From Apus apus (taxonomy: Eukaryota; Chordata; Aves; Apodiformes; Apodidae), in assembly GCF_020740795.1 (NCBI RefSeq), contig NC_067286.1:2041990-2105989 (forward strand): DNA of 64,000 nucleotides, given 5' to 3'. The notes beneath the pieces are model-generated. The model worked only from the letters and a program-made list of their open reading frames with translations, ran no database searches and was not told the origin of the DNA. The translations under genes were made by a program, and so were the position numbers. Positions within the stretch are counted from its first letter, which is position 1, and each line of letters begins with the position of its first letter. Below are positions 12,011 through 25,200 of this stretch, one piece after another.

Positions 12011-12038
12011 AAACCAACCAACCAACCAACCCAACCCC
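12011..12038. repeat. (CCAA)n microsatellite
   Basis: aaaccaaccaaccaacc followed by cccaacccc, just upstream of the densest part of the NAT10 CpG island. Short and simple. Confidence 0.75.
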
Positions 12039-12335
12039 ACAAACCCCACGCAGCGATCAGAGGCTCGAGACGCCGTTTACAGCGGGGTTCAGCCTTCCCT
12101 GGTTTCCCGGCGGCCGCGTTCCCGGAGGAATCTCCTCCCGCTCCGCCGCGCGGGTTTGTCTGAGGCGGAGGAGCCTCCAGCCGCTGGGCAGAAACGCTCT
12201 CGTGCTCAGCAGGGAAGGGTGAGGAAGCTCCTGCCCCTTCTTGTGAGGTGAAGGTGGAGGGAAGAGACGTCTGAGGCCTGGGAGACCTGGCCCCAGCAGC
12301 GCCGAGGCCTCGGCTGAGAGTGGTGCTGAGAACGG

Positions 12336-15300
12336 CTTAAAGAATGAGGATTCTCCTTCCTGGAAAAGCAGAGGAGTTTTGGAAGCTACCTTTAACATTA
12401 CTGCCCTGTGAGCAGCCGCCCTCCAAAAACCCAGACGCAGCGACAGGGTCTGGAACTTCAGTGGCTTCTGTGGAATCGACTGAAAAAGGGAGAAACCAAA
12501 GCTCTCAGGCAACACACGAGTTTTACTGCTTTAAATCCTTGCTCTAAGGAAGTCTTGCTTGCTAAATCCGGCCCTGCAGTTGGAGGAAACCGAGTCCCTA
12601 ATGATTTTATGAAGCTAGTCTGTGGATGAACATCAGGGACATGCTCTGTGCCCCCGGATATGTTGAGAGAGGGGGGGAAAATGGGCATTTGGATAACATG
12701 TTCTCCTGGAAACATGAAAGAGCACAGACAGAAAAATAACATCCTTTAGGACACATTATCATCTGATACTAAATGATGAAATCCCAAGAAATATCAGGAA
12801 CCTTGCTTCTCCATATTCAAGCTCTGCAGTTTAATAAAACCACAGCTGCTTGGAAGACTTCTGTACAAAATCCTAAGTTGCACAACCGTGGAGCTGCAAC
12901 AGTAGAAGAATTTATCAATCTGAATTGGTTTACTTATAGTTTTCAGAAACACTTATTCTCAAACTGGCAAGCAAAACTATTCCTAATAACCTTTCAATAG
13001 CAAAGTGGAGCCAAGCCATTTGCATAGATAGATTTATTCTTAACTTTTAATACTGCCAAAAAAGAAGGAAAAAAAAAAAAAGGTTCTGAACTTAAACATG
13101 TGAACAATGAAGTATTTAAAACCAGGCAACATCATGGGGAAAATGTGTTTATTGCCACTGGATGTATTTTGGGGTAAGTTGTAAAATATAGCAAAAATGT
13201 GATAAAATTATTAGATTAGAAATCATAAAAGCTCTAGAACAATGTTTTTTTTGAGAAGGTGAACCCAGGTAAACCCAGTTACTGAAGCAAAACCACCAAA
13301 GAAACACAAGTGTAGCAAGACAATTCCTTAAGGTATAGGTAAAATATTTGCTAAAAGGGAAGGACATAGAACATTTAAATAGATTTATTTTTCAAGTGTT
13401 TACATAAGCCATGGACCAATGTGTTTTAAACGTTGAGTTAAAGAACTGCAAAGATATATATACAGGTATGTTTAAGGCCATCAGAAACTTGAAATCTGAC
13501 AATTAACTAAAAGGTAATTCTGAAGACTAATTTTTTTACGGTAGATGCATGACTAGAATTTATTCTAAAATGGAGTAGCTTCAAAAAAGGAAATACATTT
13601 TCATTTAAAAGAAGTCTAATGGACAACTACTAAAATTAACCTTGGTAAGAAAATTTCAGATGTACCTTTGATCCAATATTGGGGTATCTGAGCACGTTTC
13701 ATGGAAAGGAGAAATTGGCCACCTTAGTTGGAACTGAGCTAGTTACACCCATCTGACTGATTAATGAACATTAAAAAGTGTGTGTGTGGAACAGAACCTA
13801 GCTTTTAAACTAATGGGTTAATAATTGCAGCAAGAGCTGACACAGATCAATTTAATTCAGAACAAAATGTCAAGTTAGGCTGAAGTTTTCCTCATTCAGG
13901 TCTCTAAAACATTGCTCAAATTGGCTTTAGGATGTGGATTTTGGAAGAAATTTCCTTCACTCCATTAAGGCTAGATAGACCTACACAGCCACAAAGAATT
14001 TTAATTGCATTATATTAAAAAAAATAAGAAAAGTTAATAGAAGGTTCATAGACTAGCACCTCTTCCCTTAGTTACACCCTTTAGAAAATTACTTTCTCAC
14101 CAGAGACTGCCACAACACACCAAAAATTCAGTGACATCTCGTTCCTGTAGAAATAGAGGCAGAAATCCGAGATGCTGCTTTAAAATTCTCATCTCTGGAG
14201 GTCAGGGACTGTCTTTCACATGGAGGAAGAGACATTCAGTTTCTTTACAGACTACTGAAGCACATGCCTTCTCTCCTTTTCATGTTAGATGACTTGAATG
14301 CAACATCAAATCCTAGACAGCCAGGTGTCGTGGGCTTCTCAAAAGCAGGGAACCTTTCCTCTTGGGAAATTTTATCTACAAACAGTATTTGCAAACTGGG
14401 TAGTCTGAAGGACCTTCCCCATCTCCTCCCCTCTGGAAAAACAAATTGGCCTAAGAGAAATACACTAGAATGGAAACCATTATCCTTCTTTGTGACTATC
14501 AGGTACGACAATCTGATGTTAAATAAGGGAGCATTTCCCCAAAGCTAATGTCAAAACTCCTTCTGTTCAGGTCCTGCCACTGACTGCAAGACAGCCAAGA
14601 TCAATGTGACAACACTCAGATGCTGATGAAACAGACCAAGAAATTTTAACATTTTGTCACTCAGAGAAAATCAGAAGGAAACTACACAATCTTGCAATGT
14701 TTGAGTTTCCACTCAAGTTCCAACCAGCCCAGGCTTAAGTAAGAAATAAATCTAATTTCAAACAGTAATTTATTGTTCAGGATTATTTCCTGTGTGCTCT
14801 TCAGATGAGGCACTGGTTTTTCAGTCAATCAGCAGTGAAGAACACCTACTCACTCCAGTTGTGGAGCTTAGTGGTGCCAGCTTAAGCAATTGAAAACCCC
14901 TCTATTCCCATCCACATTCAATGCAGAGGGAACAAAGTAGGAACAGGCAAGTAGATCTGAAAGACTAAGATACACAGCCTATTTCATACAGTTGCAAACC
15001 TCAACTCAGCTTCAAATTCGTACCCTCAATTCTCCTAACACTTCACATACACTTTAATCAAGAACAGTTTCTCATGAGCAAGAGGGATGATACTTGTTTT
15101 TCAAGATGTGACTTGCAGCCTCTTTAATGGGGCTGGTTAATGAGCCACATTCTCATGTCCCTTTGTATCCACAGGAGACTTGGAAGAAAACTGAATACAG
15201 CACAAATTCTGTTTACTGAGCCCAAACACCTGGATCATAGATGTGCATTTATAATGAATGGTTCTTGCAAAGAGGTGGTGAAAATGAACTACTCAGCTTA

Positions 15301-18300
15301 GACAATGCCAGGATTAAAAAGAGATGGAAAGCCAAGCTTTTTCTGATTAATTCATTTATATCTTACTCTGCTGGACCACAAAAGTTTTCATCTGTTTTCT
15401 TTTAAATCATACAAGGTTTAACCACTTTTTCAGTATAATTTACCATCTTTTCAGTATTTGTCTGGAGGAAAGCCTTTCCAGTAATTTTGCTGTCTCCAGA
15501 ACAGTTACTCAATGGCTATTTGGGGGAAAGAAGGAAACTCAATCCATTCTCCAAAGACAGGGATGAAGGTAACCTGTAACTCAAAAGAATGTGCCTAACA
15601 AGATCAGCAGGACATTTTGAGAAGACATATTTTCAAGTTCTGTAAGAGTTAGGGAGTCCCAGCAGAATACATTAACTGGTGATTAACAAGAAGTCAGCAT
15701 TACTCGTCCAGCTACTCTGGATGATGTTATGCTTTGGAGATTGCTATACACAAAAGACAGTATCATGGAAAGAAAACAAGAGTTAAGTGAAGTCTGAAAC
15801 TCCCTCCGCAGCAAAACCCAGAAGTTGTATTGGTGCCATGTTCTTAAAAAGGCAGCCTGTACACAAGAACACAGAAGTAAAAGGTAGGACAACACTGACT
15901 TCACATATCAGGTAATAGCACACGATTTCGAAGTTAAATATTTAAGCTGTAGGATGTCTAGGAAGGATCCAACTTTCCCAGACACAGCAACAGTAGGTAG
16001 AAGCATCTGGAAACTCCAGTGATTTGTAAATTATTTCCTCAAGAACCCCTGTATTACAGCCAAGAGGAAGTCAGTGAAGCTAGAAGCTTGTTCTCAAACA
16101 CACACCATTATGTTACCACAGCCTAGCAACATTAATGAGGCCCCTGCCAAAATAAGACTATTCCCCTTGGAGCAGCTGCCCATGCAAGAAGGCAGTCACA
16201 CCTGGTTTGTTATGTTCCCCGAAGACCCATTCACAGAAGAATCAAGTAAAACCACCAAAGAGTGCAACTGATGTGTATACACATAGGCTCAGAAATAGCA
16301 CTTTGCTACAGCCACTCACGCTTTCCAACCACGTCCATCAGGCCCAAGTTCCCCTAAAACAGCAGCTAACTAAAACAAATACAGCTCCCCCAACTCTGAA
16401 GGGCTCTGAACAGAACCAGCCTAGGACTGCCACCATTTTGCCTCAATGTGATCGCTTATCATGGTCCTTGTTCAAAAAGTGATCTGGTTCAAAACATGTA
16501 TCTAGGAGTGCTTGTGATCTGGATGTAACTCAGATCTAGATCTAAGTTACAAGTGAAGATACATAAAAGCTCCCCTCTAAAACAGGCCAGAAAAAGAACA
16601 GTGGCTCTATGTGCCACTGGGCCAGCTCTTCAGCATACTGTTTATTAGATGTACTGAGATTAAAGGAGTCTGTGCAAACTCCCAGAAAAAAAACACATCT
16701 TGTATCTGTTTGAAGATTATTACTATAATACATCTCCTCCAATCAGCACACAGCAGAGCAGCTACTCTAAAGGACCATTTTCACACAAAAAGGCTTACAA
16801 TTTTTAATCTCAATTTAAGAGGCTTCTCAACTAACCAGTATTTATTAATAAATTTAAGTTAAAAGACAAAACAAAACCCAAAACTTAAGTGGAATGTTCT
16901 AATCCATTCAGTGGTCTTTAATTGAGTATGCTGCAAGTTTACTGTCCAACTACAATTATCTATTTAGGAAGCATTTGGTATGCAATGGAAATAGCTGAAT
17001 ACCTTGTGTTCTACCAACCATTTGAAAAGTAAGCTGATTTACAAAAAAAAAATAAGAGAGTTCACTGTTTTCCTACATCAGTTTAACATTAAAAGGTTTG
17101 TCTTTTTATTTTTTCCAGTTAAAAAACAGTTGGGACTATTATCTCAGTAACAGCTTCCTAAAAAAGACACAGAACAGCAACTTCTCCCCAGACTGCAGTT
17201 TATATTGTTACACTGGTAAGGAATGTTTCTAAGCCTTGACTAAAACTGCTGCTTCCAGCCATCAGCATCATTTTAAGATGTCTGGTGTGTAATAATTGCC
17301 TTCACAAGCTTATCACTTCTCTCAGTAAAACCATTTCTCATTTGTGCTCTTCACACAGAACATGGAAAAGTGGTATTATTACCTGTTTGGAGTTTCAGAT
17401 TATTTCACAAAGACAAAAAAATCCAACTACAAATTCTGCCAGTTCAGTTGTGATACAAAGTAGAAATGCCCCTCTGAGTGAAAACAACCTTCAATTTTGT
17501 ATGTAACAGTTTAACAACTGTTCCTTAATTTCACTTTTCCACAGGCAGGAATTATTTGATAAGCAATACTTAACATATATAGCACTTTTCTTCTTGCATG
17601 TGCTACAGAATGCAACAGAACTACCAACACCTCTATGGAGGCAGCTATCAAAATATTCTCCCCACTGCAGAGAGAGTGCATGTGCACAAAAGGTAGGCAC
17701 AAGTGATTTTTCCAAAGGTTATACCACAAGTATGCAGTAAAACTTGAATAAGACTCGGTATTTTCCAGCTCCCAGTCTTATGGCATTACTTTTATACATT
17801 GCTGCCTTGATGAAAAGGAAAGTCCATAAAAAGCTTCCCAGAAGAAGTTACAGCTATTAGAATAAAATCAGGAAAACAGGAGGAGGGATTACATCTATTC
17901 AGGAAAAAGAGGATCAGGGGGAAAAAAAAAACCAACAAACCAACAACCAACCAACCTTATGAAATGTCACCCCACTACATTAAACTTGTTTCAGTCGTTG
18001 AAAACCAGTGTTCCAGGATACAATTTTTATAAACATGTTTTATTTGTCTTGCTTATACCATTAGAACTGTAACTGCTGGCTGTCATTTCCCTTAAAAGGG
18101 GAAATCAATTCAAACACATATTGGTGCTTTTCAAAAGATAGCAATTAAAAGGGCAGCAGCAGCGGGCATTTGAGATTTCTTAAAACCTTCAAGGCTGCAG
18201 GAAAGACAAAAGGACATGTAACCAAAAGTGTTATGATTATCCATTAGAGATTTCCATCAGTACCGGCATCAGTTATTTAGGTGATAATACAGCAAGGTCA

Positions 18301-18849
18301 AGTATTAGTGACAGACAATGTGCAAGTCATAAGGAATGGCAGAGAAACACCAATCCTTACAAAAGTCATTGCTATCAAAGAAACTTAAAAGTGTTTCAAA
18401 GAGATATCTAAATACTTCACATCAAATATACAGTGGCCATCCAGATTATATCTCACACTCGTTGCAAAATTTTGTTGAAGTGCCAAATCAAAGCTTTTTT
18501 TTTTTTTTCCTTTTTCTTTTTTTAAAAAAAATTACATAATTACATTAGCAGTTATGCAAGCGATCTTAAATCCTTAGCCACAGAAACAGGGCCCTGGTGA
18601 TGAGGAGTGCTGTAGCTAAGGGTGCTGCTTCTTTGTCAAAAACTGGCTAAAAGCCTATTTATTTAGGGAAATATGCATTACTATCCATCTTCCACTGTTC
18701 AGTGCTTCAATTTAATTAAGAAAAAGCTGAAATGCAGTTGCTCTACCAAGCCACACTTCACCTTTTCCATCCTTTCATGGGAACTTTAAGTTTTGTCAAC
18801 TGCCACCACAGCAAATCTTTACGTATTTGTAGATTTTATTTTATTTCTT
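12336..18849. other. intergenic DNA and possible distal CAPRIN1 3' UTR
   Basis: AT-rich sequence between the NAT10 CpG island and the conserved CAPRIN1 3' UTR, with no recognisable coding exon. Minus-strand AATAAA signals (TTTATT on the plus strand) occur at 13033-13038, 13149-13154, 13384-13389, 14769-14774, 16841-16846 and 18039-18044. Any of these could end a long CAPRIN1 transcript. The one at 13149-13154 (GCAATAAACAC, followed by a TG/T-rich stretch) looks most like a working signal. A low-complexity A/CCAA tract lies at 17921-17957. Confidence 0.6.
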
Positions 18850-19224
18850 TTTTTTAGATCACTTAAATGTCAGAAGTGAGTCTTTGCTTTTTCCTGCCAC
18901 TTCAGTTAACCATGGAGATTGGATCACCCTGGAAATTGCCTTTGTTGCTTTATTCTTAGCAAGGGTGAGGAATCTGAATCTCATGTGCAAGGCTCAAGAT
19001 GATGCTTAGGACAGAACATGCAGAGTAAACGTTGTTTCGTTCCTTTCCATATCCAGGTAATATAAAGCTGGCAACTGTAGTCCTGTCATTATGGGTAATG
19101 AAAATAGTCCCTTTACAACAAACTTCCTGTAAGGGAGAACAAATAGATAATAACTCTTCTGGTAACATGTATAGTACACTGGCCAGTGTGTTTTTGGCGT
19201 TTAAACATAATCCTGTGAATTTCT
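18850..19224 (-). other. CAPRIN1: CAPRIN1 proximal 3' UTR, strongly conserved block
   Basis: After the TAA the transcript reads AGAAATTCACAGGATTATG, then AACGCCAAAAACACACTGGC, CAGTGTAC, TTACCAGAAGAGTTATTATC, TCTGTCCTAAGC, TCTTGAGCCTTGCACATGA and TTCCTCACCCTTGC. This closely resembles the human CAPRIN1 3' UTR as I remember it. A 114-codon open frame overlaps this block in another phase, but no simple splice joins it to the coding exons. A first AATAAA lies at 18949-18954 (minus strand), about 270 nt after the stop. Confidence 0.8.
18949..18954 (-). terminator. candidate proximal polyadenylation signal (AATAAA)
   Basis: On the minus strand AAGAATAAAGCAAC sits about 270 nt downstream of the CAPRIN1 stop codon. 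It could produce a short 3' UTR isoform. Whether it is used cannot be told from sequence. Confidence 0.4.
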
Positions 19225-19289
19225 TTAATTCACTTGCTGAGCATTCATTTGAGGCATCCCTCTGTTTGGTCTTGGGGGCCCTCCACGAC
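19225..19289 (-). CDS. CAPRIN1: CAPRIN1 coding exon 18 with stop codon (residues 691-711)
   Basis: Encodes [20 protein letters not shown] then N and TAA (19227-19225). Human ends MPQMNTQQVN. Acceptor TTTTCTAG. The 3' UTR continues on the same exon. Confidence 0.96.
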
Positions 19290-22200
19290 CTAGAAAACAT
19301 AAAAAGGCACTTGAATTACACATAAAATCAGGTTATTTTTAAAAGATTCTTAAAAGCTCTTGTATAAACTGGGTAAGAATTCCCAGGTGTGTATCTAGAC
19401 TATATATAGTTCTAAAAGCTCCCTCAAATCACAACTCAACAGCATGTAACCTGTCTTTACAGTTTGCAGCTTTTTTTTTTCCCAAAACTACAGTTATAAT
19501 CACTTCAATTAAAAACAAAAATAAATAAAATATATCAAGTCACATAGATTTCAACATAAGACTAAAATGACAACTTTCTGCAGCAGTTTGAAGAATAATT
19601 GGTTTATTGTCTTTTAAATTAAAGTACTGTGAGCTAACTAATGGTATTTTAACTTCCATTTTTTTCTTCCTTCCTTGAGAAAGAGACTGCCTTTAGCTCA
19701 CACTCTCAGTACACAGGAATTTTAGGCTACTTGGGGAATCTCGTTTGCCTGCATAACCTTGACAACAAACCTCAAGAGTCTCCTTTATTATAACTGAGTT
19801 TCCTAAAACACACTCCGTGTTTCATCACAACCTGAAACTAAACTAAACTTCAGGCCCCAGTTCCACATTGTCAAGCTGTCAGTACCAGGACAGTCAAGGA
19901 CAGAACTCTTCCAACTACCACAAAAGAACTGTGGTTTCACAGACAGGGCAAGGTACAGCCTCAAGCTGTCCTCACTGACAAAGTGCTCAATATTCTCATG
20001 GAAACATCTGCATTAAGACAGAAGACCTTCTCATCACCAACAATCTACTAAAAAAAAGCACTTTGGAAACAGTTTTGAAAATAAAATTCAGAATTTCAAC
20101 TACAGTCTCATTATATATGTGGGATTTTTGGTTTTGTCTTCTCAAACACATGGTAAACACTCATATGAAGCTACAGGACAACACACCTCAATAAGCTAAA
20201 GCAACAGTTCTACAGGATCAAAGAACAGATGAGCATGGAGGGATGTTCTGTATCCTTAGATCAAGAGACCTCCACAACAGATGCAGCAGAGTAACATACA
20301 ATTTTGAAGGCTGACAGCCAGCTAAACTCTGTGGTCTGCTCTATAAACATGTCTTACAAACCTAGTAAGCAGATTTCAAGTCATGATAAACCTCACACAA
20401 AAAAAGTAACTTTCCTAAGGCTCTCAAGAATGCAAGGCAACAAAGTAGAGTTCTGCTACATTTAGTATGTCAAAAGCAATTGTTATTTTAACTTCTTGGT
20501 AAAGCATTCCTCATTGAATAGCCAGCTAAAGCTCCACCAAGTTCAAAGAATCACAGTATAATTAAAGTCAGCAGGGACCTCCTCCAAGTCCAACCTCTGT
20601 TCAAAAGCAGGGTCAACAATGAGGTCAGAGGCAAGTAAGCTTATTCTTCAACTGTGACCTGCTGAATAGGGAGTGAGGTTTCTTTTTAAATGCAAAACTT
20701 CAGAAGTTGGATCAAAAACTTCCCTTCAGCCCAAATAAATTCTTCACTACTCAGGAATTACCTCTAGGAGCTCCCCGAGGTCCACTCTGTCCAGAGCCAC
20801 GCTTGAAATTCTGTTGATACCCATCCTGAAGCAAAGAAATTAAAAGGGCTGTGATATAAAACCTGGGCATTCTTATGTTTCAGGAGGCTGTTAACTGCCA
20901 ATAAAATAAAAAGCTTTTAAAACAATATGCATTGACAAAACGTTTGTGACTGCAACATCTAGCATTTCATTAGTTTAAAGTGATCTTAGGAAAATAAATC
21001 CTTACACATACTAGTACCTAGCAGCTATATTAGAACATAAAATAAATTCTCTCTCCAGTAACAAGGTATGTTGTTCAACATAAGAAATGTAAATTACATT
21101 AATAATGAAAAAGTTTATCTAAATGGATTTAAGGTCTTTTTTCTGACAAAGTTGGGAAAATAATTATATTTAAGAAAAGTTTTTTTGAATTCACTCCACC
21201 CTGCTCTAGGCCAATTCCTGCAGAGAACCATTAGCCAAACAGAACACGTTTCCCAGTTAGAATCAGCCATTTCATATTCTGCTCTTTTAAAATACCTGTT
21301 TAGTACCTGAAACTTCTGTCTTCATGAGCAATAAAAAAAGGCCTTGGAAAAGTTTCCACTAATAGATTTGAGAGCTTTTGCTGATGGATACTTTTTTTTT
21401 CCTACTTCTAGACTGGCACAACATGATGGTATCTTACCCGCTGGTAGTTGGAGTAATCCCGAGGAGCATTAAACTGGGGCTGCGTGTACCCACTGTTTGG
21501 AGTGCTGGAAAAGGAAGGTCGGTAGCCATCATATCCTCCTAGGGAACAGAGCACAGGTCTCTCACTTGGAAATGACAGCCTCATGCTTTACATGACCACA
21601 TTAAAAAAAAAGCAGTAATGGCATTTTAGCTGAATCTGAGGAAAACTGCCCCTTCAGTAAGTACTGTTTACCTGCAAGTCAAGCCAATGTTTGCAACATC
21701 AGTGCTAATACTATTCCCAGAAGCGAGAATGAAGACCTTGTAACTGGGAGGCAATGGCAATTCAATGCATTTCTCTAGTAATTTGAAGTTTGAGTTACAT
21801 AATGTTTAATCCAGAGCTAACCCTAAAACTAGGATCTAAAGATAACAGCTGTGCCCTGCAAGGCCACAACAACCAACTCAGGCAAGAAGCTGCTTCTAAG
21901 CCAAGACTCTCCTGAGTGCTGGGAACCATGTCCAAGGATTGCTTCAGTCCCAAGTGTCTAACATTTAGAAACCAGAACAATTTAAAACAGACAAGTAGTG
22001 GCTGCTGCATTCCCTACTATCATCAGCTCTATTTTTGTTATATGGGTTTCTCCTCTGCTCTCCATCCATATCATAAAGAACATGGCAAGAGCACACACTG
22101 CTGTATCCATTAGTCTAAACCCAGAAGACTTGAGAAGGAAACCATGTTTCTCCCATTCTAACACACACATCTTCATAACATTGACAATGACATAAAATAA

Positions 22201-25200
22201 TCTCAAAGAATCAAGAACATTTTAATTTACCCAAAACTACAGTATCATTCCTCTAGTCCTCTTAATTGCCTCAGAATACTGACTTCTGGACTTTTTTGTT
22301 CTTGTATTTCTACATTATCAAGCCTGCTCTCAATATGATGAAACAGGGAACTCTTAAAATACACTGGTTCTACCTTAACTGGAAATAAACATTTTTGAAA
22401 CATCAACTGGTATCTAAATTCCTCACTTGACAGTTGTGAAATTCTGTTGGGTACTTCCATGTTTGCTTATACTTGCAGTAGATGCACAATTAAACACTAA
22501 TCCTGCAGCACAGAACAGAAAAAGTGCTTGTTTACATCCTAAGAAGCAGCTTAACCAAACACCTACAATTCAGGTTGCTTAAGTTGGTTAAAGCAAATGC
22601 AATTTTAGAGAGACTTCCTACAGTATGTAACAACAAGAGTAGGCCAGTAGCACTTGGTATCTGGACATGATGCTTCCAGAAAGAAGGGAAAGTTAAATGA
22701 GAGAGTTTAATAAAGGTGTTCACCTCTAAATCCGTTTGCCGGTCCCCTGTAACCGTTCATTAAGCCACGAGCCCCACGTGATCCCCCACGAGACACTCCT
22801 CGACTGTTGTAGTAAGGCTGACTGTTCCTTGGAAATCCAGTATTCTGCTGGGGAGGTTGCTGGTGGTTACCTGCCACTTGGTGAGTCTGGTCTGGGGAAC
22901 CGTGGTAAGTACCAACCACTAGTTTGGAAGCAGAGAGAAAAAAAGAAGTACAAAAGTCTGTGTTTGTTGATTTATGTTCCCACCTATACATGCTCAACAC
23001 TGAAACCTTTGAAATACCACAGAACACATCAATAAATGCTCAGTCATTCCAAGAAATATAAGCTGCAGAATAAAGAATTAAGTTGATGAGTCAGACAACC
23101 CACAATATTAAAACAACTCAGAAATTGTGAAGAGTTCATTTAAGTCAGCATCAAGAAGTCTCTTATGTAAGTTCAGAAACTATTCCTAATGCAGGTATAA
23201 TTTTCCTGTGCTGTTCAAACCCTTCAAAAACAGGCAACAGTAACTCTGGAAATAACAGTATGACTAAGTTAACTCAGTTTTGTAACCTTCTCTGAAGGGG
23301 CTGAGAGCCACTAAGAAATCTCTGTGCTCACTGACTCAATTCTTTTAGGTGAAGCTCTAACTTGGGATTGATGGGAACATTTTAACAGAGATACCACTTT
23401 GACTGTACAGGTTGGGGGATTCTCTCACTATCCAGGACATGCAAACCAAAAGGCAAGAGCAGGATGGACAGCTTGAGACTATCTGCATCTTTGAAGGGAA
23501 GCATGCCACAACGTCTTCACTTACAGGAATCACCAGGAATGAAGTGGATTACAAAAGTAATCTGAGGGCTACAGGCTCCCCAAGTGTAATAAAAGAGCAA
23601 AACAGCTGTAAAATTTAGCCTGATACCCAAAATGCTGAAGCAAGGTCTCAAAGAAAATTTGCAAGTACTAAGTCCCTCTTGTAGGCAGGAAATCACCCAA
23701 TAGGGAGCACAAGTTTACACCTAATTCACTCAGCCCAGAGCTCCCTTCTCCCCAGCTTCCCACTCATTCTCATGGAATGCAAGAAGTGCTCATCCTTTTA
23801 AGTGTTTAATGTGTGCAGGTTTTGTTCTAAGGCCACTGCATTCTCCATGTACTGACAGTTCCACCTACTGTTCAAGTAAGTTACCAATTTAATATTGCAT
23901 GGCCCACTTTCAACACCAGTATTCCCCAGACTGTCTTTCTGCCTTGTGCTGTATGTATATGACTCAAAAAACATACAGATGAACAATGAAAATCTGGTTC
24001 TCCCTCTTCTCATTCACCCATCCCAGTATCCCAGCTTGCAAAGAAGACAAATTTCAAAATCATCATCAGTTATAGAGAAAAAGGATGTGACTCTTTTCCC
24101 TTACTCTACCTTCAGTAGTTATTAGCATTTCACTCTTACCATCTCTGACCTGTGTCCTTCCCTCAAAACCTATCTCTGCCAATTTTACTTCAGTGGCAAG
24201 GGAGGAGAGTGCTGGTAGAACAGCAGCTTTGTATGTACATTTTATTGTTCAGTCCTTCCTCCTGCTGACTTGGAAAGCATTTTGTCTGCTGTATTCAAAC
24301 CCTGTGTAAGTGATTTTAGCAAAAGGTTCTACATCTTTGTGACCACTGCACCACCTGTGATAAGTAGTACGTATCTGCTCCCAATTCTAGCTTACTATTT
24401 CCTTTTTAAAATGTCATCTCAAATAGTACAATTTTTTTAAAGCAGATGTAAGGATCATCCAGATCTTTGCAGAGCAAGTACTCCACTATACTGCTTTCCT
24501 CTGTAGAGTAATCCTTAATCCTGTTAATGTTTTTTTAAAGCCATCTAAAACTGAATCAAGTGGCAAAATGTTTTTAACAGCTGGAAATACAGATACTGAA
24601 TTTCACCCCCGGCTGGATATTCAAACCATGACACATGATCCAAAAAATTGTACTGTTCAGGGCTAAGATTTGCAAGACTAGGAATATTTGAGACTGTGTG
24701 ACATGTTCTGATACATCATCTAGGACTTCACAACCTGATCATCTGCTCCACTGAAGCTTCTGTCATTTCAGTTTTTGCTAAAGTAAGTTTACCTGTCTGG
24801 AGTTGCTCTTGCTGAAGATCTGATTGTTCTACTTGGTGAGGCTGACTGGAGAAACTCTGGTTGTAACTGGCCTGGTACTGATTTTGCTGCTTAAGGGTTT
24901 CTGGCTCATTAACAGGAGGAACAGGTGCATTCATGTTGAATACCTACAATGGTAGAAAAATAGCTCTCTGGTCCAATGCATTTTTTACAATTCCTCATTG
25001 CATGATGTAAAGAAGTATGTAAGCCTGAGAAATGTGAATACCAAAGACTATTTTATGGAATTACACAATCGATTCCAGTGTTCGTATAACAACAGAAGGA
25101 ATGACAACTAAAATAAAGGGATTCAGTATTAATTGACTACTTACTGTTTGCATGGACTGGAATGGAGCTGCATTAACATTGATACCGCTGCTATGCAAAG

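Larger units (their letters stand above)
11130..12335. promoter_or_regulatory. CpG island / NAT10 promoter region
   Basis: The surrounding DNA is AT-rich and CpG-poor. Here CpG becomes dense, especially at 11640-11940 (GCGCGCGCGC runs, GC boxes) and 12060-12330. It covers NAT10 coding exon 1 and the DNA just upstream of its ATG, the usual position for a housekeeping promoter. There is no clear TATA box. A transcription start cannot be placed from sequence alone, and a non-coding first exon upstream of 11741 is possible. Confidence 0.8.

Noticed and set aside
11641-12222. 193-codon plus-strand open frame over NAT10 exon 1
   Set aside because: Shadow of the NAT10 exon and the CpG island; Arg/Gly/Pro-rich with no family resemblance.
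18956-19300. 114-codon minus-strand ORF overlapping the last CAPRIN1 exon and 3' UTR
   Set aside because: It is in a different phase from the CAPRIN1 frame, and no single exon skip among exons 15-17 delivers that phase. Sequence conservation there is better explained by the 3' UTR.
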